A stretch of 64,000 nucleotides of DNA from Tenebrio molitor (lineage: Eukaryota > Arthropoda > Insecta > Coleoptera > Tenebrionidae), in contig NC_091049.1 of the NCBI RefSeq assembly GCF_963966145.1, positions 10,478,001 to 10,542,000 of the forward strand, written 5' to 3'. Positions 1-11,700 of this stretch are shown here, one piece after another. A model generated the notes under the pieces. The model saw only the letters and a program-made list of their open reading frames with translations, ran no database searches and was not told where the DNA came from. The position numbers and the translations under genes are program-made. Within the stretch, counting starts at the first letter, position 1. Every line of letters begins with the position of its first letter.

Positions 1-850
1 CAAGCGGCAAATTGATGATTTTCGGTAAGAAAACATTTTTTCTGCCTGGAATTCCATTATAGGGAGACACTCAAACTACCCACAGATTAGGAACAGGTAG
101 CCACATTATTAGAAGAGTTGCTTAATCCTCAACTGAACTGGGCTCAGTACTTATGCAGGTACAGGTGTAAGAAATACTCCCTAAATTTCCAAAACTAGCG
201 TTTATTCACACAACGTACAAATCGTTCGACTACTCTCAATCGACTGACTTCTCTACCCTCCACCTGATTACGTCTCACACTTTTTGCCACGCATGCAAAA
301 CATATCGATACTAAAAACTATAAAGTGTTCATATTCCTCGGACCAGGGTCATTTATGTGTCATCATCCACTTTTTCTCACACAGGCGATTGCAAAAAAAT
401 CCAGTACATTAAAAGTCAGAAAAAAATTATTTACATCTGGTAAAAATAGGAAAATCAGTGCTCTTGATTATACTAGGGGCTAAAAGGAGTGGTAAGGTAA
501 GTTATAAATAAATAACTAAGTTATTTGTGAATTTTATTTTTATTAAAAGCGTATAAATATATTAGGTATGTTGAGTCAAGGAGAAAACAGAGTGTAAAAA
601 CAAATGAAGACATGGCGTTGCACAAAGAAAAATTGTGAAGCAACAATTTACATACTCTAAATTCGGTTTTTTCAAGAAAAAAAAGTAACCATAATCACAA
701 TTATTGGTAAAATAAAAAATCAGTAACTCCGTCAAGAGAAAATCCCATGAAGATACCGTGCGACCAACAATTATTTAGATCAAAGAAGGCTATGACAATT
801 TAGCCGTATGTCGACAATTTTTGCCGAAACTCGACCAAACAGGCGCTGTA
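1..850. other. Gene-free repeat-derived DNA
   Basis: I see no coding exon here. About 390-475 is an inverted copy of about 1091-1172 (shared core AAATCAGTGCTCTTGATT), so a relic of the MITE family at 851-1330 lies here in the opposite orientation. The rest is AT-rich sequence without recognisable structure. Confidence 0.5.
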
Positions 851-1330
851 CAGTCAGTTGCAAAAAAATCGAGTACAGTGGCGAGCACGAAATTTCGCAC
901 ACATTTGACATTTCACTGACATAATTTTATTAAAATAAGATACTGGCGGCATTTTCGTGACAGTTTAGGTGAAACGTCAGGCATGATCACACATGATTGA
1001 TTATAATGAGAATAAAGCTTAGACTAGATAGTTTTTTTAATGACATACAAATTGGTATGCGAAATTCCGTGCTCCCAACTGTACATCATAAAAATCAAGA
1101 GCACTGAATTTTTCTATTTTTAATCCATGTAAATCAGGTTTTTCTGATTTTTAATGGCATTCTTTTTCAAATAGGTTATGTCTGACACAAGGAATGTCAT
1201 TATGTCTAACGTAAGAAATGAAAAGTTTTGACATTTTGCTTATCTCGGTAACATCAAAATTGACAACAAGAAGGATGAATTAAACTATAGAAAATTTTAT
1301 GTAGGTACTCGATTTTTTTGCAACCGACTG
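851..1330. repeat. MITE with terminal inverted repeats
   Basis: The left end CAGTCAGTTGCAAAAAAATC and the right end, read on the other strand, CAGTCGGTTGCAAAAAAATC form terminal inverted repeats. TA precedes the left end. The family resembles a non-autonomous Tc1/mariner derivative. A second MITE (876-1081) is nested near its left end. No coding capacity. Confidence 0.75.
876..1081. repeat. Nested MITE
   Basis: The terminal repeats are CAGTGGCGAGCACGAAATTT on the left and CAGTTGGGAGCACGGAATTT read inward from the right. Both ends abut TA (874-875 and 1082-1083), the expected Tc1/mariner-type target duplication. It sits inside the 851-1330 element and is therefore younger than it. Confidence 0.75.
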
Positions 1331-1486
1331 TCCATTCTTCATTATTGAAAACACAATTCCGAAAGTAAGATGAATCTTTTATGTTCTGAAATAAAGACCA
1401 TTTTTGCATTAAAATTTGATTAATAGTGACAGTTGTTTGACGTTTATTAACTGAGTTAGCAAAGATACGAAAAATCTGACACTGTC

Positions 1487-2729
1487 AAAGTCATAGCCGC
1501 CCCTTATCTAAGTGATTGTTGATCGCACCATATTTCTGCCAAACCAGGATACTGAGCGCAGTTCAGGTGTTAGTGAAGGTCAGTCCAGGTAGAGAAAATT
1601 TCTTGGGAGCAATTCGAATGTTGGATGGGTTCTAATGGGTTTTGTGCGCAGTTCAGTTTTCTCGAAAACAACTTGTCACAGGTAGTTTGGGAAAGGGTTC
1701 AGTTATAACAAATTGTCTCTTGTGGTAATTTCAGCTCAGTTCACTGTGGTTGCTTCATTGAATTCTTTCGAGTAGTGTTCTGTTGCCAGTGTTTAAAAAA
1801 ATTGCAATGCCTAGATATTCTTCGTTTGAAATCAAAGGTTTGATTGTTGAGTGCCGTGAAAATGGAATGTCCATTCGTCAAATCGCAGGAAGAGTTAATA
1901 TACTTGTAAGTACTTTAATAGATATGCAGATATACGGATTTTAAAATATTTTTACTCCACTATTTAGCAGTCAACAGTAAAAAGGTGGATTTCGAGAAGT
2001 CAGAACAATCTATTGAATCGTTTATTAAATAAAAGAACGAAAAGTGACCGTCCAAAAGTCACCACTCGAGAGCAGGGTAATGCGATAGGGGAAATAACGA
2101 GGCAAATACCTACCTTTTACCAATACCAGGCAAATAAAAGAAGAATTACAATTAAATTGTAGTGCCGACACCATCGCAAGACGCTTACATCAAAGTGAGC
2201 TACATGCAAGAACTCCGGTGAAAAAATTAAATTAACAGAAAAAGTGGTGCTTGTTGCTTCCGTCTGTAAGAACAATCTATCCGGAGTAAGAAATGAAGCA
2301 GATTGTTCTGGTGCAAGACAATTGCTCCATACATACAGCACGAATAGTTTAGGATGGATTGAGAACTGTGGCAAAGTTGCATGAAAACGTCACTAAAGGA
2401 GTTTAGGAAAATATGCGAGGGCGGAACTATTGCAGAATATGGTAGATGATATGCGACAACGTCTTCAGGAATGTATAGACAATGGGGGATAATTATACAC
2501 ATTATTAAATAGTTTGTTATTAAAAATAAAATTATGTTTTAAAACCCGCTTTTGGTGTAGTGTAAGTAGTGTAAGATACAAATATGTATGTTCCATTAAA
2601 AATTAAATGGCACAATTGTTCGCTATTTTTGTTACATTTCTTTTTATTGACCGTAATCAATTTTCGATCGTTACACAGGAATTATAATAATCCATTCACG
2701 ATGAATGTGGATAAGGAGTGGCTGTGATT
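1487..2729 (+). mobile_element. Decayed Tc1-like DNA transposon
   Basis: Inverted terminal sequences (CATAGCCGCCCCTTATC at the left; CACAGCCACTCCTTATCC read inward from the right) bracket a broken Tc1-type transposase (1807-2490). A third, solo copy of the terminal sequence lies at about 3915-3950. At about 1.24 kb it is shorter than a full Tc1 element, because the catalytic core is deleted. Confidence 0.7.
1807..2490 (+). pseudogene. Tc1-like transposase, internally deleted
   Basis: The reading frame opens with MPRYSSFEIKG and a helix-turn-helix (SIRQIAGRVN). It continues after what looks like a short intron (about 1908-1970, GTAAG...AG) with a second helix-turn-helix region (STVKRWISRSQNN, SDRPKVTTREQG), the two-HTH DNA-binding part of Tc1 transposases. 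Further pieces such as SADTIARRLHQSELHARTP follow in shifted frames. The end, AELLQNMVDDMRQRLQ...NGG, matches the C-terminus of Tc1 transposases. Nearly all of the DDE catalytic core is missing between about 2360 and 2395, and several frameshifts and stops are present, so it cannot make a working enzyme. Confidence 0.8.
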
Positions 2730-2869
2730 TATTTTTATCATGTTGGACAAGCTGACTCAATTTTATATTTTTTCCTGTCAGAAATGTGGCATGATTGCTG
2801 TCGAATTTAATTTGATTAAAAAATTATGGATAGAAAACGGGTGTAAGTGTACAGTTTTTCATTAGCATA

Positions 2870-3100
2870 TACAGTTGGTTGCAAAAAAAAACGGGAACTG
2901 TCAGAATAAAATTGACACATTTTTACCATTTTTTCATAGTGGGAAACCTTCTTACGAGAGATAGGTTAGAATTATTGTCAAAATGACATTTTTAGAAATC
3001 ATTTGATAGGTATTGCCAAGTACACTTAATTGACAAATGGACAAAACCAAATTTACATTAGGAAAATTTTCTTTTCCCATTTTTTTCGCAACCAACTGTA
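2870..3100. repeat. MITE family A, copy 1
   Basis: TA-flanked element with ends CAGTTGGTTGCAAAAAA and, inverted, CAGTTGGTTGCGAAAAAAA. The second copy at 6665-6870 shares the interior (for example GGACAAAACCAAATTTACAT). Its right-hand TA is also the left-hand TA of the next element. Confidence 0.8.
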
Positions 3101-3455
3101 CTACCGCGGCCAAAATACTTTGGTCGTCAATGTGACATAAATGATATTCAATTGTAAAGCAAGCTTTAGGATGTTTAACCTTATTTTTTACTGTTGTCAA
3201 AATTATTTTAATCCATCAGTGTCATACGGGTGGGGTAAATCCCAGCTGCGGAGGCAGGTTCAAAAGCAAAAGATCAACATGGTCGCAGTTTAGACAACAA
3301 ATAAGACGATTCTATATTTATCAAAAACTGAAGATGCCATATTTTTGACAAGAATAATTTGAAATTGTCATGTAAGTACCTATATTGGCATTAATACTTT
3401 ATTTACATTTGAAGTGTCAAAAAGTGACGACCAAAGTATTTTGGCCGCGATAGTA
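3099..3455. repeat. MITE family B, copy 1
   Basis: The ends are CTACCGCGGCCAAAATACTT and, inverted, CTATCGCGGCCAAAATACTT, flanked by TA. It is about 90% similar by eye to the copy at 13349-13708. It is joined head to tail to family A copy 1 through a shared TA. Confidence 0.85.
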
Positions 3456-3953
3456 CCTACATCTAGCATTAATTAATTAATTAATTAAATTTTCTCCTTT
3501 GTACAACATGCTTAATATTTCCAACTCTGTCGGTAATCTCGTTGATCTGTTCTCCTGTAATATTGAATTGCTGAAATCATTGGAATTTTCTGATATTTAA
3601 TTTGTATTGTATAGTCGAATTATGCGTGCTCTTTAATTGGGATTTTTTCCTGTTAAGCATGAAATAATAATAATTTATTTTTTTTAATAAACCTTGCACA
3701 TTTGTTTTTATAAATATTGAAGTTAGAATTTCAGACGTATTCATATTCAAATTATGATTCAATACGAAATACGTTCAAGCTGGCAACGATGTTACCGTTT
3801 CAGTCACATAATGTAACCTGAATTGAAATCAATCTAACCTAATACGAAAGCTATTAATTTCTATTAGGGAATTTTATTTGTTCTGTAGATACTACCAACA
3901 ATGTTACCAGATTTCATAGCCACCCCTTATCCACATTCATCGTGAATCGATTA

Positions 3954-4380
3954 TACAGGGTGTTATTGAAAGTTGTACAGATATTTTAACCACGAGCTAC
4001 TGGCTTCATGTAGAACTCGGAAAAAATATCTAAAAAATTCTATGTCAAAAAATAAAACGACATTTATTTTTTGAGCTACAATTTTTTTAATTGCTTTTAG
4101 TCTTCTACGTTGTCAAACAACCTCGTAGGAAAAATTTCGGCACATTTTAAAAATACACCCTGTATATCATATTTTATAAAACGTACACCAATGCGGTTTC
4201 CTTGTTTTAAAGTATATTTCTTATAGGTTACTTCGCATTGACGTACATTTTATAAAATATGATATACAAGGGTGTATTTTTAAAATGTGCCGAAATTTTA
4301 CTACGAGGTTGTGGGACAAAGTACATGAAGCCAGTAGCTTGTGGTTAAAATATCTGTACAACTTTCAAGAACACCCTGTA
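3954..4380. repeat. Fold-back (long inverted repeat) element
   Basis: Almost the whole 427 bp is a palindrome: ACAGGGTGTT... at the left is mirrored by ...ACACCCTGTA at the right, with arms of about 190 bp around a short centre near 4180-4200. TA lies at both ends. The short open frame at 4285-4533 is only a by-product of the repeat. Part of one arm recurs at about 13255-13300. Confidence 0.85.
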
Positions 4381-5751
4381 CAGGGTTATTATAAATGTCA
4401 TTTTTTTGGGAAAAATGCGGTTATGAGATTTTTGTTTAATTTTTTTAAATTAACGATTGAATTAAAAAATATTGTAAATATTATAAATTTTACATTCAGT
4501 TTTTACGCGTACTTGAACTACAATGATTTATAGTAACCCTGTATCATTACATGGAATAAAATAGTTAAAAAATAAATAAGGCTTGGATAAAAGCAGACAT
4601 TCACTATTTTGTAATCGATATACAAAAATTCACAACTGCGTCTTAAAACTCTCCATGGTATGAAAGCAAAACTCTCCGTTTACAGCACCTGACAGTGTTG
4701 ATACACTAGAACTTGTTTCAAAGAGTAAAAAAAAAAACATAAGCCTTGATTAATTATTATTTTACCCTCACAAAATTTAAACCAATCCAGTAATAGCTTT
4801 ATTTAAAATTTAGCCAATCAGGTAAGAGTATCATCGAGTCATATTTGCACACGTGCATGCACTCAAAAACTTTAATAAATAACTCAAAATTTTTCTTGGT
4901 GATGTTCATGATTCATAGATAAATAACTGCTTATCTTAATGTGAAATTGACGTCCGGCAATAATCTTCCCGGATATCCCTCGTGCACGCCAAATACAAAT
5001 CTGAATATTTCAGTCGTGCACTACGTGCACTCGCGAAATATTCAGGTATTTAGCGTGCACTTAGGATTGTTGATTATTTCACGACTGTTCAGATTATTAT
5101 TTACAGCTCAAAATTTTATTTAAAATTTCTCTGGCCATTTAAAATCTAGCTTTCAGAGTGTAGATTCAGATTACTATGGCAATATAATGATAGTAGTTTA
5201 TTTAACGAGTTCGTGTGTAAATTGGGGGTAAAAAAGGCCAAATTTACACAAGAACGAGTTGAATACAACGTTTTTTTGTTCGACGACCCCTTTAAAGGCT
5301 CCAAATCGCTTAAAATCTTTAAAATTAGCTTGACGTTTCGTTTTGACAAGTTGTGACATTTGCGACGTTAAAAGCACTCCGCTACGCGTTGTGCTCTTAA
5401 ACTCGTCGCGCGTGCTTTAAAGGCTTCCTTATAAACTTGTATCATAATATACTATTTTTTATGTTTGTCAGAATGTTTTACTAAACCTTTTATTTGTTTC
5501 TAATACGCTAAAAGATCGTCCTAATATTAAAACTGTAAATGGGTGACTAAATTATTTCTTTCGTGACCAAGAAAGGCACAGAGAGGCACGTATATTTAAC
5601 CACAATAAACATATTTTTGTCATTTCCAGAAAATCAGTTTCTAATTAACTGGTAAATAAACCCTTTTTCAAAAGGGGTCTAGCCCCATCCTTCAAATTAA
5701 AAAATGTAAAAAAATATTTCCTAAACATTATTGTCATTGTCATCTTTTCAG
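4381..5751. other. Gene-free DNA with a dispersed repeat
   Basis: No exon is recognisable. About 5191-5365 matches a repeat near the right edge of the window (63249-63494), sharing AACGAGTT, GGCTCCAAATCGCTTAAAAT and GCTTGACGTTTCGTTTTGAC. The last 100 bp form the 3' end of an intron, with a pyrimidine tract and AG at 5750-5751. Confidence 0.55.
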
Positions 5752-8700
5752 GAGTGCTGAATCGTACGCAGCTTATGTTGAATCCATGCCTTGGCTGATC
5801 GTACCCTGGCAGCAAGCGGCCGTCAGGGCTGAACTGGCCCAGCTGTACGGAATCCGAGGAATACCCACGCTCCTGCTGCTCGACAGGAACGGCCACATAA
5901 TCACCATGGACGCTAGGACCGAACTAGCCGAGGACCCCATGGCTCAGGTCTTTACCCCACGTGAATGTTTTCCCTAGTACTGACAATTCCTTTGCAGAAT
6001 TTCCCGTGGAAGCCGCGTCCTGTCAATATTTTGACGGAGCGATACGCCAACAAACTGCACGATTACCCGGCAATCGTCTTGTTCGTGGGTGAGTCGAGTC
6101 TTAACCTACAACTTTATAAATGAACCACTTACCGCTGCTCTTCGCGTGTTTGTCTAATGCACATATTTGTTCATCGTCACTTGTTTTTGTTGGGTTCACT
6201 GTCATCGTTCCACTCCGCGAAATACACTAAAAACTGGGTAATCTTTGCTTCTGGTAAAAACTTGGAATTTGTGTAGAAATCACAATCATTTACTCCGTGT
6301 GATCGGTATCTCGTGATTTAATTTATGACGGTGATAAGGTGGTGGTCTTGGGACAGGTCAGGAGTGGGTGATTTGGCGGGGTTATTGTAACATTAGAATT
6401 GACTAGAATTGGACGATTTATTTTTAGTCGACCACTGACAAAGTGCACGTCAAGCAAAGGTTAAGGTTTCTTTCTATCACAAGATTTTATTTTTAGACAA
6501 CTTACATTTTTCTTTGACACATGTTACATGTTGCGATTCATATCAGCGGCAACAAGAAAGTTCTTTAATCTCTTCACGAGCCATATTTACAATTTATATA
6601 TAGCACTAAACACTATGCAATGTAATAGATATACCGGGTGATCACACCAAATTACCTTTGCAAGTACAGTTGTTGCAAAAAAAAAACGGAAACTGTCAGA
6701 ATACAATAATTGATACATTTTACAATGTTTTCATTGTGTGAAAACTGTTCACGAGAGAAAGATACCTAGATTAGAATTATGGTCAAGTAGACAATTAATT
6801 GACAAATGGACAAAACCAAATTTACATTAGGAAAATTTTCATTTCCCATTTTGTTTCGCAACCAACTATACCAGGTGACTCTTTTAAAAAGGTTAGTAAT
6901 ACTTTTGAAATATTGCTTTGGCAACTAATTTTCGATTTTTTTTTTCTAAAAATGGTTTTCATCCTTGAACACAACATATTCATCACAATAACCTACAGTC
7001 GGGGACAGAAAAAAGTAGGACAAGTCTTATTAAAAAATTTAGCTAAAACTGAGTTGAGTAAACTGGGCTTACTATATAATAAATAAATAAATATTTTAAT
7101 AGTAACTATAGAAAGAGTAAACAGATTTACATTAGCGAAAAAAACATTATCCTACTTTTTTCTGTCCACGACTGTATTTCTGAAGCGGTTTTATTAATGA
7201 AAATGGTTATTGGAAATATTAACTACAATTGATATAGCCTCAATTTCTTGGTTTGTATCCAGAAGAAGTGTTTTCTGACAGTGAGTTGTGGAAATTGGAA
7301 AAATTACTTTGACTGTGCTGAAGTGGGTATTCCTCAAAGAAATTTCGTGTTTTAAAAATGTTCATATCAATTTCTTAAATACTTATTTAAGCAGGACTGG
7401 TGATTAGAATTGGAATCATACAAACCAAGTTAAGTTAAAATTAATTATTTTCGTGACGTCGAGCTTAATAAATTTTTATGGTTGACACTTCTCGCTCAGG
7501 TAAATAATAAAGTTATTAAACTTGTTTTATGACTCATTTATTCCCCTGTCAGGCCAGTGTCCCACCTTTTTTAATTATGAAAACACGTGTTCATGTAAAA
7601 TTTTACTACAATTGGTATTCAAAAAATGTTGTCTGACAGTGCTGTGGAGGAGTGGTTGAACGCGTTTTAAATACTGGCACTGTATGTAGCAATAAGCAAG
7701 CTACTGGGGGTATGTACTACAGTACTACAGTACACCAGATGTTGTGGAAAATGTTAACCAAACTGTTCATCGAAATCTACACATTTCCATGCGTCATTTA
7801 TCCCAACAATGAGGTTGATCTGAATTAACAATGAACTGTTTTCCTTCCCTCCAAAATCAATTTCCTTAATTTTAGGACTTTCCTATGAATCATCAAGAAA
7901 AATTCTAGAGAATAATTGACATTGACATACCTTTAAAAATATTTCTTGATTCATCAACTCGTACAGCCTTCTTTTTTCATCATGAATTTTTGATAAAATT
8001 TGTAAAGTGACGATAATAGTGCCAGCAACTTATTCAGAAAACAACAAAGGCTTAAACAACAAAGCAAAAAGACTGCAATTGTGACTAAACGCATAAAATG
8101 AAACATCGAAGGTAAATCCTCCGGTTTTAGTGCCTGAACTTTTTGGATGTTGTATGGATGTAAACTGTTGATGTATTTCTCATTTTATAATTATTTAATA
8201 ACAGTACTTTTATTTTGTTTAGGTTGGTACTAAAACCAACGAGTAGATGTAACTAAGGAAAAACCTGATATACGCCATAGACTTAGACACTAACTTGAAA
8301 CTTGTAGATTGTAAAACAACACGTTCACGTTTGAATAAACAGTTTTAGCTTTTAAATCAAAACAGTCGGCCTTATTAGAAAATCCCAACAGGTTATGGGC
8401 TACAGTGCGTATTAAAAAGAAAGTGCACTAACGGGAAAATATAATTTGGCGTACTGGTTGAAGTAATCTCCGCAAGTCCAATTTTGAGGTTAAGGAATCC
8501 ACGAGGTGAACCAAAGAAGAAACAATGGATTCGTCAAGAATAATTAACGTTGGACTATTGGAAGGGAAAGCAAATTGGACTACGTGGAAATACAAAATTT
8601 CCGTCTGTCTACGAGGAGTCTCCGGAGCAATGGATGTTGTCCAAGGCAGGTTAGTGGCACCTAATACACTACAAGAAGATGCTACCGCTGCCCAAACAGC

Positions 8701-11700
8701 GACGTACAAAAGTGCATTAGAAGTATTCAATAAAGCAGACAGCAATGCCTTGATTATCTTAACCACGAACATGTCAGATGAAACGTTGCAGAAGATAATG
8801 CGATTCACGACGTCGCGAGAAGTATGGCTGGAACTTCACAAGTTGTTTGACGGCGTTTCTGAGGACAAAGTCTACAACCTCTGCTTACAATTCTTTGGAT
8901 TTAAGAGGAATCCTGAAGTTGACATCGCATCACATATTTCAAAATTGAAAACACTATGGAGCGAGTTGAAGCAGGAGATGATGAAAGATGAAGCGAACCT
9001 GGAACTACCAGACTTATTTCTGATCTGTAAAATTCTGGGAACACTACCAGATGACTATTTTTCATTCAAGTCTAGCTGGATGTTAATGTCAAAAAGTGAC
9101 AGAACAGTCGATAATCTGACAAATCAATTGTGTGCATATGAACGAGCCTTAGGGACCAAGGAGGACGAATCTTCTGATCAGAAAGCTCTGGTTGTGAACT
9201 CGTCGAAGCAGGCATCGCAGCAAGCGAATGTAGTCGATTCCAAGAAGAAAAAGAAGCTGATTTGTCATTATTGTAAGAAGCCAAATCACACCGTGAAAGT
9301 GTGTAGAAAGTGGATAGCTGATGGCAGGCCACCGAAATCGAGCAATCCGGAACCAGGTACGAACATGACACTCGTTTCTATTACATCAACTGTGATGAAT
9401 TCTGAAAGCAGTAATAAAGACTGGTATGTAGATAATGGCGCGACAAGTCATATCACAAATGACAAAAATTCGTTCAGAACACTTGAACCATTTTCAACAA
9501 CACATTCAGTAACCACAGCGAATGGTGAGAAAATTGAAGCCATTGGAAAAGGTACAGTGGAGATTGAAGCAGCAGTTGGAGGAAGATGGAACAAAATCAC
9601 TCTGACAGATGTTTGGTGCGTTCCAAGTATTCAGAAGAATTTGTTCTCCGTTCTTGCAGCACAAGATAAACGTCAAAATAGCGAGTTCATCTCAACCACA
9701 GAAACTTGCAATTTCAAAGTCGACGGATTAGTCCAGCTGATAGGAGTTCGTGATCGATTTGGAGGACTTTATAAGTTGGCCGTGAGAAGTACGAAAACCA
9801 GCTCACTCGATGAGGTCAATGTCACAGGTACAAATGATCTCTTGCAGCTATATCATGAGAGATTCGGACATCAGAATAAGCGCCATGTGAAGTCGCTACT
9901 GAGCAAGGAGCTGAACATCAAAGTGGAAATGGACAGTGAACTGTGTGAAGGCTGTATGTACGGAAAAGCTCATCGCCTACCATTTGGCACTAGAACGAAG
10001 ACAACAAAAGCAGGAGAGCGAGTTCACACAGATGTATGCGGACCATTTCAGGATTTAAATATTTTGTGCTCTTCAAGGACGATTACACAAAATTCAGGAC
10101 GATTTATTTCTTGAAAGAAAAATCAGAAGTTGCAGAGAAGCTGAGTCAGTTTTTAGCTGAAACAAAAACTGTTGGACATGTGATCAAAGAACTTCTGAGT
10201 GACAATGGGAAGGAGTTTGACAACAAGGACGTTAGAAGTATGCTTCAAAAGGAAGGTATTATTCAACGTCTAACGATGCCATACACCCCACAACAAAACG
10301 GCTGTAGCGAAAGAGAGAATCGCACAGTCGTCGAAACAGCAAGGGCAATTATGCATGCCCACGGAAACATTCCGCAGACACTCTGGGCTGAAATAGTTCG
10401 TTCAGCGAACTACATCTTGAATCGCACGGGACCTTCAAACGTGCCAGGAACATCTCCATATGAACTGTGGTACGGTAAGAAACCGGGACTGAAACACTTA
10501 CGTGTAATAGGCTCCACTTGCTATGTTCATGTTCCGAAGCAAACCAGAAAAAAGATGGACCCAAAAGCCACTAAAGGTATTCTCATTGGCTACGATCATG
10601 ATGACGGATACAGGATCTTCGACAAAGAGGAATGCAAACTCATTAGATCACGAGATGTCGTATTTGAAGAGAAAACGCTTCAGCACACGAAAAGTGTGAT
10701 TATTCCAGAAGATGATTCAACGTCTAAACAGGAAATTCAAGCTGATCGCGATGATGAACTCACCGATGACGATGAAGAGGAGCAGGAAACCGAAGATACG
10801 TCAATTTCTGGAACTTCCGAGTCAGATTGCGAGCACAACGCCGACAGGACCACACGATGTCTACGGAACAGATCGACTCTGAAAGCGCCAGAGAAACTGC
10901 AAGACTACGTGATGCATCTTGCAACGTCACTTGAGGAACCAGAAACTTACGGCGAGGCCATGAAGTCGGATCAAAAGGATTACTGGAAAGAAGCCATGGA
11001 CCGTGAAATGAAGGCTCTTCAAGAAAACGAGACTTGGGAGCTAGTGGACTTACCTCAAGGAAAAAGGGCTATTTCAAACAAATGGGTCTACAAAGTGAAA
11101 ACCAACGCCGATGGATCAATCGATAAGTTCAAGGCGAGACTGGTCATCAAGGGCTATTCACAGCAAAGAGGAATTGACTATGACGAAACTTTGAGTCCAG
11201 TAGCCAGGAAGTCTACTATTCGAACGTTACTCAGTGTTGCCGCAAATGAAGGTATGAAACTTGCACAGATTGACGTTTCAACGGCTTTTCTCTATGGTGA
11301 CTTGAAGGAAACCATATACATGCAACAACCTGAAGGACACTGTGATGGATCTGGGAGAGTATGTCGACTAAAGAAAAGCTTGTATGGGCTGAAACAAGCC
11401 CCTCGTTGCTGGAATGAGAAGTTTAGCAATTACATCATCAAATTGGGTTTTCGAAGGAGCGAAGCGGATCCTTGTCTTTTTGTTAGGCAAACAGGCTCCA
11501 CAAAAATGTTCTTCGTCCTTTATGTTGATGATGGTTTAATTGCAGCCAATGACGAACAGGAACTTCAACAATTTATCGATGACTTAGGACGAAAGTTCAA
11601 AATAACTGCTAAACCTGCGTCGTTTTTCCTGGGACTGGAAATCAATCGAGAAGAAGACGGCTCGGTGAGGGTGAGTCAAACCCACTACACCGAAAAACTG

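Noticed and set aside
3469..3488. (TTAA)n-like run as a transposon target
   Set aside because: Simple low-complexity repeat in AT-rich DNA; no element ends on it.
4285..4533. 82-codon frame near a start codon
   Set aside because: Lies mostly in the arm of the 3954-4380 fold-back; composition and position explain it.
1..5751. 5' exons of NXN within the window
   Set aside because: Searched for a thioredoxin WCxxC active-site exon and found none; the start of the gene is presumably left of the window.
5645..5896. 83-codon minus-strand frame over the NXN exon
   Set aside because: Antisense to a conserved thioredoxin-fold exon whose plus-strand frame aligns to nucleoredoxin.
8428..8808. Minus-strand 126-codon frame over copia gag
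   Set aside because: Shadow of the gag frame on the opposite strand; no family resemblance.
10054..10060. Programmed -1 frameshift as the normal mode of copia pol expression
   Set aside because: The -1 frame is already family-like upstream of the heptamer and residues are missing, so a deletion is more likely; kept only as a checkable finding.
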